Below are positions 1 through 7,591 of a stretch of DNA of 64,000 bases, in pieces. The stretch covers positions 62,001 to 126,000 of the forward strand of contig NZ_JAMXMV010000016.1 of assembly GCF_024055715.1 (NCBI RefSeq), read 5' to 3'. The stretch comes from Actinoallomurus soli (GTDB taxonomy: Bacteria > Actinomycetota > Actinomycetes > Streptosporangiales > Streptosporangiaceae). A program made the translations under genes and the position numbers. The notes below the pieces were generated by a model. The model saw only the letters and a list, made by a program, of their open reading frames with translations. It searched no databases and was not told the origin of the DNA. Each line of letters opens with the position of its first letter. The first letter of the stretch is position 1.

Positions 1-984
1 GCGTACGGCCGACAGGGAGGCGCGGACCTCGGGCAGGCCCGGCTCGATCCGCACCGTGACGTCCGTACGTGCGCGGATCTCCGCGAGCAGCGCGGGCACG
101 TTGAGCACTCCACGGTCGGCGGGGCTGCCGCGCGAGAGGCGTACGAGGTCGTCGATGATCTCTTGGAGGTGTTCGCCGCGCTCGATCGCCGTGCGGATGA
201 CCGCCCGCGGGTCCTCCCCCGCCAGTCCCGACTCCAGGCCGAGGAGCAGCCCGGTCAGCGGCGTGCGCAGCTGGTGGGAGACGTGGGCGCTGAACGCGCG
301 CTCGCGTTCGAGCAGTTCGCCGAGGCGCCGGGCGGTCGCCTCCAGGGCCTGGCTGGCGGCGTCCGCCTCGCGGACGCCGACGGACCGTGCCCGGATGCTG
401 AAGTCGCCGCTGCCGAGCGCCTGGGCGTCCCGCGTCAGGCCTTCGAGCGGTGCGGCGAGCCGGCCCGCCTGGCGCCGCGCCACCACGGTGGCGAGCCCGA
501 CGACGAGGATGGCGAGCGCGACCATCAGCAGCCAGGCGCGTTCGACCCGGCCGCTGATGTGCTTGTACGGGGTCGCGACCCGGACGACGGCGACGATGTT
601 CTCATCGGAGGGCACGGGCGCGGACACGGCGAGCAGGCCGTTCTCCACCGCCTCGTGGACCCGGCCGTCTCCGGCGGCCCCCGCGACCGGCGAGTTGCCC
701 GGGCCTCGGCCCGTGACGCGGTCGCCGTCGAGGTCGTAGATGCCCACGCTGAGGTGCCGGGACATGCCGGTGGGCAGCGTCACCGGCTTCGGGCGTCGCG
801 CGATCGTGTCGGGGACCGCCGCCGAGATCCGCGTCGCGTCGCGTTCGAGCGACTTGATCGCTTCGTCCCGGTACAGCCGCTGGAGCGCGATCGCCAGCGG
901 AATCGCGAACAGCACGACCGCGAGGGCGGCCACGCCGACGATCGCCACGAGCACGCGCCGGCGCAGCGGGGGGATGCGGGTCAT
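1..984 (-). CDS. Sensor histidine kinase, 3' end outside the window
   Basis: Membrane sensor kinase of a two-component system; 328 codons are present and the ATPase domain lies beyond base 1. The reverse strand opens MTRIPPLRRRVLVAIVG, giving a first membrane helix at about residues 10-34. An extracellular stretch follows, then a second helix (AWLLMVALAILVVGLATVV), a HAMP-like linker, and the H-box AHVSHQLRTPLTG with the phospho-acceptor His. The ATG at 984 is followed by an unbroken frame to base 1. It lies 72 bp after the stop of the upstream LCP gene, with a hairpin between, so it is probably a separate transcript. No response regulator is visible; it would have to lie outside the window. 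The signal is unknown; the LCP neighbours suggest the envelope, which is inference. Confidence 0.85.
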   Translation of the reverse strand, partial: MTRIPPLRRRVLVAIVGVAALAVVLFAIPLAIALQRLYRDEAIKSLERDATRISAAVPDTIARRPKPVTLPTGMSRHLSVGIYDLDGDRVTGRGPGNSPVAGAAGDGRVHEAVENGLLAVSAPVPSDENIVAVVRVATPYKHISGRVERAWLLMVALAILVVGLATVVARRQAGRLAAPLEGLTRDAQALGSGDFSIRARSVGVREADAASQALEATARRLGELLERERAFSAHVSHQLRTPLTGLLLGLESGLAGEDPRAVIRTAIERGEHLQEIIDDLVRLSRGSPADRGVLNVPALLAEIRARTDVTVRIEPGLPEVRASLSAVR

Positions 985-1024
985 TCGCACATTGTGCATC
1001 GTGAACGGTGATGTCCTGGCCGGT

Positions 1025-1049
1025 CCGGCGCCCCTGCCCGGGGCGCCGG
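1025..1049 (-). terminator. Hairpin after the first LCP gene
   Basis: A perfect 10-bp GC stem (CCGGCGCCCC / GGGGCGCCGG) with a 5-nt loop lies just past the stop of the LCP gene at 1056 and before the kinase start at 984. There is no T-tract, which is common for actinomycete terminators. Confidence 0.55.
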
Positions 1050-1055
1050 GGCGGG

Positions 1056-2552
1056 TCAGCCGCAGACGTTCTTGAGGGAGACCGAGCCGTTCGAGGCCGT
1101 CGCCCCGGCCGTCGGCGAGGTCGTCGGCGTCTTCTTCTTGTGCCGCTTGACGGTCGGGCTCGCACTCGGCTTGTGCGGGTTCTCGCTGTCGGCGATGGCG
1201 TTGGCCGCCGTCCGGCGCATCACCTGGATGATCGTCGCGTCCGCCCGCCGGTCGGTGTGGAATCCGGGGATCTTGTCCGGGTTGTAGGTGAGGCTGGTGA
1301 TGTCGGCGCCGTGCTTGACGGTGCCGGACAGTTTCACCAGGGCGGGCAGCAGCGCCGACGGGATGTTGGTGTAGATCGTGTTGGTCGCGGCTTCGGCGAG
1401 CTTCTCGAAGTGGGTGACGACCTTCTGCGGATCTGCCTGCTCGGCGATGTCCTTGAGCAGGCACTTCTGCCGGTCCATGCGGTGGAAGTCGTCGTCGGCG
1501 TGCCGGCTGCGGCCGTACCACAGCGCCTGCTCGCCGTTCAGATGGTGGGTGCCCGGCTGCAGGTATCCGGACGGCGGGATGCCCCGCTCCGGCTCCCCGC
1601 CGATGGGCAGCCTCTTCTCGATGTGGACCGTCACACCGCCCATGGCGTTCACGATGTCCTTGAACCCGGACAGGTTCACCAGCACGTAATAGTGGATCTT
1701 CAGGCCGGTGAGGTAGCCGATCACGTCTTCGAGCAGGTGGGGTCCGCGTTGGCCCTTCTCGTAGCCCGGCTCGAGCTCGGGGTGCTTCTCACCGTAGAGG
1801 TACAGCTCGTTGAGGAGGCCGCAGTCTCTGCCGACCACACCGCATCCGACCTCGCCCGTGTAACCGTTCGGGAACCGCGATTGCAGCTGGGGCGGCATGT
1901 CGAACCCGTACAGCCCGCGCGGGATGCTCAGCATGACGGTGTTGCCGGTCTTGGTGTCGATGCTGGCGACCGTCATGCTGTCGGTACGGATGCCGGTACG
2001 GTCCTTGCCGCCGTCACCGCCCAGCAGCAGCACGTTGAGCCGCGGCAGGTTCTTCCACGGATTCGCCGCGTTCACCTTCGGACCGGACTTGTCGCCACCG
2101 GGGAAGATCTTCGACAACGTGTCACGCAGCACATAGGTGGTGTTCGCCGCGTACACGAACGGCGTGCAGATCAACAACGACAGCACCACGACCAGCGTCG
2201 TCGACGCCACCCGCATCGCCGCCGGCAGACCCACCGGCCGCACCACCTGGTACGACCGGATCACCACCGCGGCCCACACCACTGCCAGGGCCAGCAGCAC
2301 GGCGATGATGACGTTCAGCCAGGTGTTCTGGACGACGAGCTGTTTCAGCTGGTCCTGGAACAGCTCGCCCGCCGTCGCCGCGCCGCCCACGAGCAGCACC
2401 AGAAGACCCATCAGGGCGAATCCGGCGGCCCGGCGACCGGCCGCCACGTGAGCGGTCCCCCACACGACCGCGGAGGCGAGTGTCAGCCCCAGCGCCCGCC
2501 ACAGCCCGCCGACCGGAACGGACCGGTGTCCTCTCGTCTGACCCGGTGCCAT
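1056..2552 (-). CDS. LCP (LytR-CpsA-Psr) family glycopolymer ligase, copy 1
   Basis: LCP enzymes move lipid-linked glycopolymers onto peptidoglycan outside the membrane. This 498-residue protein has about four membrane helices (roughly 18-36, 41-61, 79-100, 113-135), more than the single helix of a minimal LCP protein. The LCP domain follows from about 172. Visible motifs are DRTGIRTDSMTVASID (Arg/Asp for the pyrophosphate and metal), GGVTVHIEKRLPIGG, and LNGEQALWYGRSRH with DFHRMDRQ. The usual PRD after the first strands reads PRG (211-213). The tail is a Lys/Thr/Ser/Pro spacer ending SLKNVCG. The ATG at 2552 follows a GGGAGAG ribosome site. It is closely related to copy 2, with long stretches of identical DNA. 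The natural substrate is not readable from sequence. Confidence 0.88.
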   Translation of the reverse strand: MAPGQTRGHRSVPVGGLWRALGLTLASAVVWGTAHVAAGRRAAGFALMGLLVLLVGGAATAGELFQDQLKQLVVQNTWLNVIIAVLLALAVVWAAVVIRSYQVVRPVGLPAAMRVASTTLVVVLSLLICTPFVYAANTTYVLRDTLSKIFPGGDKSGPKVNAANPWKNLPRLNVLLLGGDGGKDRTGIRTDSMTVASIDTKTGNTVMLSIPRGLYGFDMPPQLQSRFPNGYTGEVGCGVVGRDCGLLNELYLYGEKHPELEPGYEKGQRGPHLLEDVIGYLTGLKIHYYVLVNLSGFKDIVNAMGGVTVHIEKRLPIGGEPERGIPPSGYLQPGTHHLNGEQALWYGRSRHADDDFHRMDRQKCLLKDIAEQADPQKVVTHFEKLAEAATNTIYTNIPSALLPALVKLSGTVKHGADITSLTYNPDKIPGFHTDRRADATIIQVMRRTAANAIADSENPHKPSASPTVKRHKKKTPTTSPTAGATASNGSVSLKNVCG

Positions 2553-2602
2553 GACTCTCCCGCCTCTGTCACGGACGCCGCTCCGCGGACGCCCGTCCGG
2601 GG

Positions 2603-2622
2603 CCCGCCGCCGAAGCGGCGGG
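2603..2622 (-). terminator. Stem-loop between LCP copies 2 and 1
   Basis: CCCGCCGC / GCGGCGGG closes a 4-nt loop which on the minus strand reads TTCG, a very stable tetraloop. It lies downstream of the LCP copy 2 stop (2698) and upstream of the copy 1 start (2552), so each gene may be a separate transcript. Confidence 0.5.
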
Positions 2623-2697
2623 ACCCGGTGTCGGACGCGACGTCAGTCACAGGCCGACCTGAGGTCGGCGATGAGCGTCACCGCTCAGCCGGCCGGC

Positions 2698-4176
2698 TCA
2701 GCCACAGACGTTCTTCAGAGAGACCGCACTGTCGGAGCCGGTGGACGTGGCCGTCGCACTGGGTGAGACGCGCGGAGTCTTCCGTTTGTTCGTTTTGGCG
2801 CTGGCCGTCGTCGTGGGCGTGCTCTTCTGCGGGTTATCGCTCTCCGCGATGGCCTTGGCCGCGGCGTTCCGCATGATCAGGACGCTCGGCTGGTAGACGT
2901 GGAAGCCGGGGATCTTGGCCGGGTTGTAGGCGAGGCTGTGGATGTCGGCGCCGCCCTTCACGGTGCCGGACAGCTTCACGAGCGCCGGGAGCAGTGCCGA
3001 CGGGATGTTCGTGTAGATCGTGTTGGTCGCCGCCTTGGCCAACTTCTCGAAGTGCGTGACGACCTTCTGCGGATCGGCCTGGTCCGCGATGTCCTTCATC
3101 AGGCACTTCTGCCGGTCCATGCGGTGGAAGTCGTCGTCGGCGTGCCGGCTGCGGCCGTACCACAGCGCCTGCTCGCCGTTCAGATGGTGGGTGCCCGGCT
3201 GCAGGTAGCCGGACGGCGGGATGCCCCGCTCCGGCTCGCCGCCGATGGGCAGCCTCTTCTCGATGTGGACCGTTACACCGCCCATGGCGTTCACGATGTC
3301 CTTGAACCCGGACAGGTTCACCAGCACGTAGTAGTTGATCTTCAGGCCGGTGAGGTAGCCGATGACCTCTTCGAGCAGGTGCGGGCCGCGCTGGGACGCC
3401 TTCTTGTACTTCGGCAGCAGGTCGGGGTGCCGCTGCGCCTCGATGTACAGCTCGTTCAGCAGGCCCTGGTCCCCCGGGTCTCCGGTGTAGCCCTGCGGCC
3501 ACTTCGCCCGGAGCCGCGGCGGCATCTGGAAGTGCTGCAGGTTCCGGGGCAGGCTGAACAGGACCGTGTCGCCGGTCTTGGTGTTGATGCTGGCGACCGT
3601 CATGCTGTCGGTACGGATGCCGGTGCGGTCCTTACCGCCGTCACCGCCCAGGAGCAGGACGTTCACCCGCGGCATGTTCTTCCAGGGATTGTCCGCGTTC
3701 ACCTTCTCGCCGGAGTTGTCGTCACCGGGGAAGATCTTCGACAGGGTGTCCCGCAGCACATAGGTGGTGTTCGCCGCGTACACGAACGGCGTGCAGATCA
3801 ACAACGACAGCACCACGACCAGCGTCGTCGACGCCACCCGCATCGCCGTGGGCAACCCCGCCGGCCGCACCACCTGGTACGACCGGATCACGATCGCCGC
3901 CCAGGCCAGCGCCAGCACCAGGATCGCCACGGTGATGACGTTCAGCCACGTGCCCTGAACGGCGATCTGCTTCAGCTTGTCCTGGAAGGTCAGTCCCAAG
4001 GTGGCGGTCCCCGCGAGAAGCAACGCGAGGACTCCCATCAGGGTGAATCCGGCGGCCCGGCGACCGGCCGCCACGTGAGCAACCCCCCACACGACCGCGG
4101 AGGCGAGTGTCAGCCCCAGCGCCCGCCACAAACCGGCGACGGGTACGGGCTCACGCCCCCCAACCTGCCGTGCCAT
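2698..4176 (-). CDS. LCP (LytR-CpsA-Psr) family glycopolymer ligase, copy 2
   Basis: A 492-residue paralogue of the gene at 1056 with the same plan: N-terminal four-helix membrane region, LCP domain with DRTGIRTDSMTVASIN, GGVTVHIEKRLPIGG and LNGEQALWYGRSRH, then a Ser/Thr/Lys tail ending SLKNVCG. Here the usual PRD motif reads PRN. The part that faces the polymer (about residues 205-245) differs most from copy 1, while flanking DNA, for example around 3120-3240, is almost identical to 1480-1600. That points to recent duplication or gene conversion with divergence at the substrate region. The ATG at 4176 follows AGGAG with good spacing. Confidence 0.88.
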   Translation of the reverse strand: MARQVGGREPVPVAGLWRALGLTLASAVVWGVAHVAAGRRAAGFTLMGVLALLLAGTATLGLTFQDKLKQIAVQGTWLNVITVAILVLALAWAAIVIRSYQVVRPAGLPTAMRVASTTLVVVLSLLICTPFVYAANTTYVLRDTLSKIFPGDDNSGEKVNADNPWKNMPRVNVLLLGGDGGKDRTGIRTDSMTVASINTKTGDTVLFSLPRNLQHFQMPPRLRAKWPQGYTGDPGDQGLLNELYIEAQRHPDLLPKYKKASQRGPHLLEEVIGYLTGLKINYYVLVNLSGFKDIVNAMGGVTVHIEKRLPIGGEPERGIPPSGYLQPGTHHLNGEQALWYGRSRHADDDFHRMDRQKCLMKDIADQADPQKVVTHFEKLAKAATNTIYTNIPSALLPALVKLSGTVKGGADIHSLAYNPAKIPGFHVYQPSVLIMRNAAAKAIAESDNPQKSTPTTTASAKTNKRKTPRVSPSATATSTGSDSAVSLKNVCG

Positions 4177-4433
4177 GAAGTCTCCTGATCCTCTGCTCGC
4201 GAGCGCTGCTCGCTCCGGGCGCGCATCCCCAACAGGGACGTGCGGCCGCGCCGACCGGTTTGCAAAGTGATTGTTTGGATGCGGTCAGTAACCCTTGGCA
4301 TTGACTGCAGGATCGTACCCGACCTGTGACCCTACCTGGCCCGATAGCACGGTAAGGCACACTGGCCCCAGTTATCACGGCATTCGGAAAAACCTCACGA
4401 AGTGCCATGTGAATGGCGTATATCCGTTACGGA

Positions 4434-6575
4434 CTAGCCGCCGCAGGCGGCCGTCAGCGAGACGGCCTTGTCCTTCGCACCGGCCTTGGGAGAAGCACTG
4501 CCGGACGCGTCCGCACCTGCGCTCGGACCGGCCGAAGCGTCCGGAGACGCCGCCGCGCTCTCCCCGGCCGAGGCGCCCGCCGACGGGACGGGGCTGCCCA
4601 TTCCGGCCGGCGAGGCCACGGGGCCGGACGTACCGGACGGCTGAGCGGACGTGCTCCCGGCTCCGGACACCTCCGGCGTGGGCGAGGCGGTCGCCGAGCG
4701 CTCCCCACCGGCCTCGATCGCGGCTGCGGCCGCACGCCGCATGACCTGCAGGTCCGGCCGGTAGACGTGGAACTGCGGCGGCACGAACATCAGGCTGCTG
4801 ATCTGCGCGCCGTGCTTCATCGTCTCGGAGAGCGTGATCAGGGCGGGCAGCAGCTCGGCCGGGATGTTGCTGGAGATCGTCTTCTTCGCCGCGGCCGCGA
4901 GCTGCTGGAACCGGGTCAGCACCCGCTGCGGGTCGGCCTGCTCGGCGATCGCCTTCATCAGGCACTTCTGCCGGCCCATCCGGGTGAAGTCGTCACTCGC
5001 CGTCCGCGACCGCCCGTACCAGAGCGCCTCCTTGCCGCTGAGGTCTCGGTCGCCGGCCTTGAGCACCCCGGTCGGCGCGCTGCCGTCCTCCGGGCCGCCG
5101 AACGGGATGTCGTGGGCGATGTGGACCTTGACGCCGCCCATCGCGTCGACGATGTCCGCGAAGCCGAACAGGTTGACGAGGATGTAGTAGTCGATGGGCT
5201 GGCCGATGAGGTAGGAGATCTCCTCGCGGACCAGCTCGGGCCCGCGCCGGCCCTTGTCGAAGCCCGGCACGAGCGAAGGGTCGTCCTCGGCGTCCTGGAA
5301 CAGCTCGTTCAGCAGTCCCTCGTCGCCCGGGGCGCCCACGCCGGTGAACCCGTCCGGCCACCGGGACCGCAGCCGGGGGATCACCGGGAAGTGCTGCAGG
5401 TTGCGGGGCAGGCTGAGCAGCACCGTGTCGCCGGTCTTGGTGTCGATGCTCGCCACCGTCATGCTGTCCGTACGGATGCCGACCCGGTCACCGGCCCCGT
5501 CGCCGCCGAGCAGGAGGATGGTGACCCGCGGCTTGTCCTTCCATGGGTCGTCCACGTTGACCGGCTGCGGACGCGCCTGGTCGCCGTGGAAGATCGTGCC
5601 GATCGTGTCCCGCAGGGTGTAGGTGCTGCGCGCGGCCCAGACGAGCGGCGAGCACACCCCGACGACCAGTACGAGGACCATCCCGCCCGCGAGGATTCGC
5701 CCGGTCCAGGCCATGCCGGTGGGACGGACGACCTGGTACGAGCGGACGACGACCGCGGCCCACAAGAGCGCGAGCGCCAGGATGCCGCCGGTGATGCCCT
5801 CGAGCCAGTCGCGCCGCACCGCGATCTGCTTCACATCGTGCTGGTACCTCAGGGCGACGAACACTCCGCCGCCGACCAGGATCGCGAACAGCCCCATCAG
5901 GAGGATTCCGGCGACGCGTCGTCCGGCCCACAGGTGCGCGATGCCCCAGACCACCGCGGAGGCGACCGTGAGCCCGAGCGCGTTCAGCAGACCGCGCCCG
6001 CCGCCTGCCTTCGCCGGGGCCTTCTCACCGCCGGAGGCAGCCTCGGCGTCGGGAGCGGCCTCGCCATCGGGAGCGGCCTCGCCATCGGGATCCGCTTTGG
6101 CATCGCTACCGGCGGCATCCGCATCGGCCGTGCCGTCCGTCGCCTCGGTGACCGTGTCCGGGTCGTCCGAGCCGGCGGCGTCCGAGTCGGTCCCGGACGG
6201 CGCACCGGCGGGGCTTTCGGTGGCGGTGGCGGCCGGATCGGATGCCGGCTCGGCATCCTCGGGCCGGACCCCATCGGTCACGGGAGCGTCCGCGCCGGAA
6301 ACGGCGGAGCCGTCCGTGGCGTCACCCGCCGCCGTCTCGGCCCCTTCGGCAGGCGTCGCCGCCGCCCGTTTGGGGGCCGCCGCGGCCTGGACGACCGAGA
6401 CGCCGTCCCCGGCGGTCGCGCCGCGCCGGCCGCCTGCTCCGGCCGTGGGGCTCTGCTCTTCGGAACGCCCTCCGGCGTCGCCCTCGCCGTCCTGGGCCGG
6501 GGAGTCGCTCCCCGCTTCACCGCCGGCGGCGTCGTCCTTGCCGTCGGAGACGCCGTCCACCGCGCCTTGTCCCAT
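4434..6575 (-). CDS. LCP family glycopolymer ligase with long disordered N-terminal extension
   Basis: Third LCP paralogue, 713 residues from the ATG at 6575, which has AGGAG five bases upstream (a GTG at 6581 is a weaker option). The first ~190 residues are acidic and rich in Ala, Asp, Glu, Gly and Ser, with short repeats such as PDGEAAPDGEAAPDAEAA. This part precedes the first helix and so should be cytoplasmic. The four-helix region follows, then the LCP domain (DRVGIRTDSMTVASID, GGVKVHIAHDIPFGG, LSGKEALWYGRSR). PRD reads PRN. A Ser/Pro/Ala linker precedes the ending SLTAACGG. It is more diverged from copies 1 and 2 than they are from each other. The extension could bind a cytoplasmic partner, which is speculative. 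Confidence 0.87.
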   Translation of the reverse strand: MGQGAVDGVSDGKDDAAGGEAGSDSPAQDGEGDAGGRSEEQSPTAGAGGRRGATAGDGVSVVQAAAAPKRAAATPAEGAETAAGDATDGSAVSGADAPVTDGVRPEDAEPASDPAATATESPAGAPSGTDSDAAGSDDPDTVTEATDGTADADAAGSDAKADPDGEAAPDGEAAPDAEAASGGEKAPAKAGGGRGLLNALGLTVASAVVWGIAHLWAGRRVAGILLMGLFAILVGGGVFVALRYQHDVKQIAVRRDWLEGITGGILALALLWAAVVVRSYQVVRPTGMAWTGRILAGGMVLVLVVGVCSPLVWAARSTYTLRDTIGTIFHGDQARPQPVNVDDPWKDKPRVTILLLGGDGAGDRVGIRTDSMTVASIDTKTGDTVLLSLPRNLQHFPVIPRLRSRWPDGFTGVGAPGDEGLLNELFQDAEDDPSLVPGFDKGRRGPELVREEISYLIGQPIDYYILVNLFGFADIVDAMGGVKVHIAHDIPFGGPEDGSAPTGVLKAGDRDLSGKEALWYGRSRTASDDFTRMGRQKCLMKAIAEQADPQRVLTRFQQLAAAAKKTISSNIPAELLPALITLSETMKHGAQISSLMFVPPQFHVYRPDLQVMRRAAAAAIEAGGERSATASPTPEVSGAGSTSAQPSGTSGPVASPAGMGSPVPSAGASAGESAAASPDASAGPSAGADASGSASPKAGAKDKAVSLTAACGG

Positions 6576-7038
6576 ATGCACTCCTGTGTTCCAGCCGCCA
6601 GCCTAGATCATCCGGGCATTCAGTCGGCCCGCCGTACGACCGGTGGAACACAGACGGCCGTACGACCGGGGTGCGAACGATCACCTTTGCGGCAACGAAC
6701 GACACCGCCAAAGAATCCCTTAATGCCCGGAATAGGCCGATTGAAGCTGTTATGGCGTCATATCGATTTTCTCCAGGCTCGTAGATCACCGGCGAGAGCC
6801 CAAGGATCCCAGTGCCGGAGTCACCCGGCGAGCGTCACCGGACGGCGGCGAGTCCGTGTCCCGCCAAGGCTTCCTCCACGATCCCCCCAGGAGGGTCAAG
6901 GACGGTCACGGCCGTGCGCCAGGCGACGGCGTCAAGCGAGCACGGCAGGGCCGCACCAGAAGAGGAGGCGGAGAGGATGTCCCGCGCCGCTCGCCAAGCG
7001 CGGTGGCCGTCGGCGCGGCTCGGCCGTCCGCGATGGCG
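6576..7038. other. Intergenic region upstream of the third LCP gene
   Basis: No gene with supporting coding signal is seen in these ~460 bases. The part from about 6690 to 6780 is clearly more A/T-rich than its surroundings and is the likely promoter region for the LCP gene starting at 6575. The stretch 6790-7038 is GC-rich and non-coding as far as can be judged. Confidence 0.4.
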
Positions 7039-7066
7039 CCGGTTCCCAGCGATCACCGGGAACCGG
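7039..7066 (-). terminator. Terminator hairpin of the EF-hand gene
   Basis: CCGGTTCCC and GGGAACCGG form a perfect 9-bp stem around a 10-nt loop, 9 bases beyond the stop codon of the EF-hand gene on the minus strand. Confidence 0.6.
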
Positions 7067-7075
7067 CCGACCGCC

Positions 7076-7279
7076 TCAGGAGTTCCACGCCCTGGCGAAC
7101 TCCGCCAGGTTGATGCGCCCATCGCCGTCGTCGTCGGCGTGGGCGAAGATCGAGTTGATCTCGTCGCCACTGACGGCCTCATGCCGGCGGGTCATCGCGA
7201 GCTTGAACTCCATCGCGGTGATGTAGCCGTCGCCGTCGTAGTCGATCTCCTTGAACGTCCGCACGATCTCGTCGTCCAC
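7076..7279 (-). CDS. Small two-EF-hand calcium-binding protein
   Basis: A 67-residue protein made almost only of one EF-hand pair. Loop 1 is DYDGDGYITAME (residues 13-24) and loop 2 is DDDGDGRINLAE (49-60). Both have the ligand pattern D-x-D-x-D-G-x-I-x-x-x-E, so both should bind Ca2+. I chose the GTG at 7279 because AGGAGG lies 5 bases upstream; a longer in-frame extension to 7408 has no ribosome site and a low-complexity sequence. No signal peptide or membrane helix is seen, so it is probably a cytoplasmic calcium sensor or buffer like other small actinomycete EF-hand proteins. It diverges from the sigma-like gene at 7592; a functional link is not shown. Confidence 0.88.
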   Translation of the reverse strand: MDDEIVRTFKEIDYDGDGYITAMEFKLAMTRRHEAVSGDEINSIFAHADDDGDGRINLAEFARAWNS

Positions 7280-7591
7280 CAGTGCCTCCTGTCGGCCCGT
7301 ACATCTCCGGCAGCGGTCACCGTACGGCCCGGACCCGGCGCCGCGCGACACCCTTCCGCGGACCGGCTCCGCGCAGCCGGGGAATCGACCGCCCACCGGC
7401 GGCCGCACGGGCCGGCGCCGGCTCGCCAGACCCGACGCCGGAGCGGCTCGGCGGACCCGCCTCCACCCCGGCGGGAGACATTTTGCCTGATCAGAGGACC
7501 TATCAGCTGATTTGTCAGATATTATCCGTTTCCTGCCGTTGTACGTAACTTTGTCACGATCTTGGGACGATGTGGCGGGACGGGGATACCG
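7280..7591. other. Divergent intergenic region between EF-hand and sigma-like genes
   Basis: About 310 bases without a supported gene. The right part, about 7490-7565, is A/T-rich for this genome and is the probable promoter region of the sigma-like gene at 7592. No convincing -35/-10 pair or ECF-type promoter was identified. Confidence 0.4.

Noticed and set aside
4413-7226. A 937-codon open frame on the plus strand opposite the third LCP gene
   Set aside because: It is antisense to a clear LCP gene and its product is Arg/Gly/Pro-rich without domains, as expected from very high GC content.
7562-7591. TTG start extending the sigma-like protein by ten residues
   Set aside because: The ATG at 7592 begins family-like sequence and the upstream codons look random.
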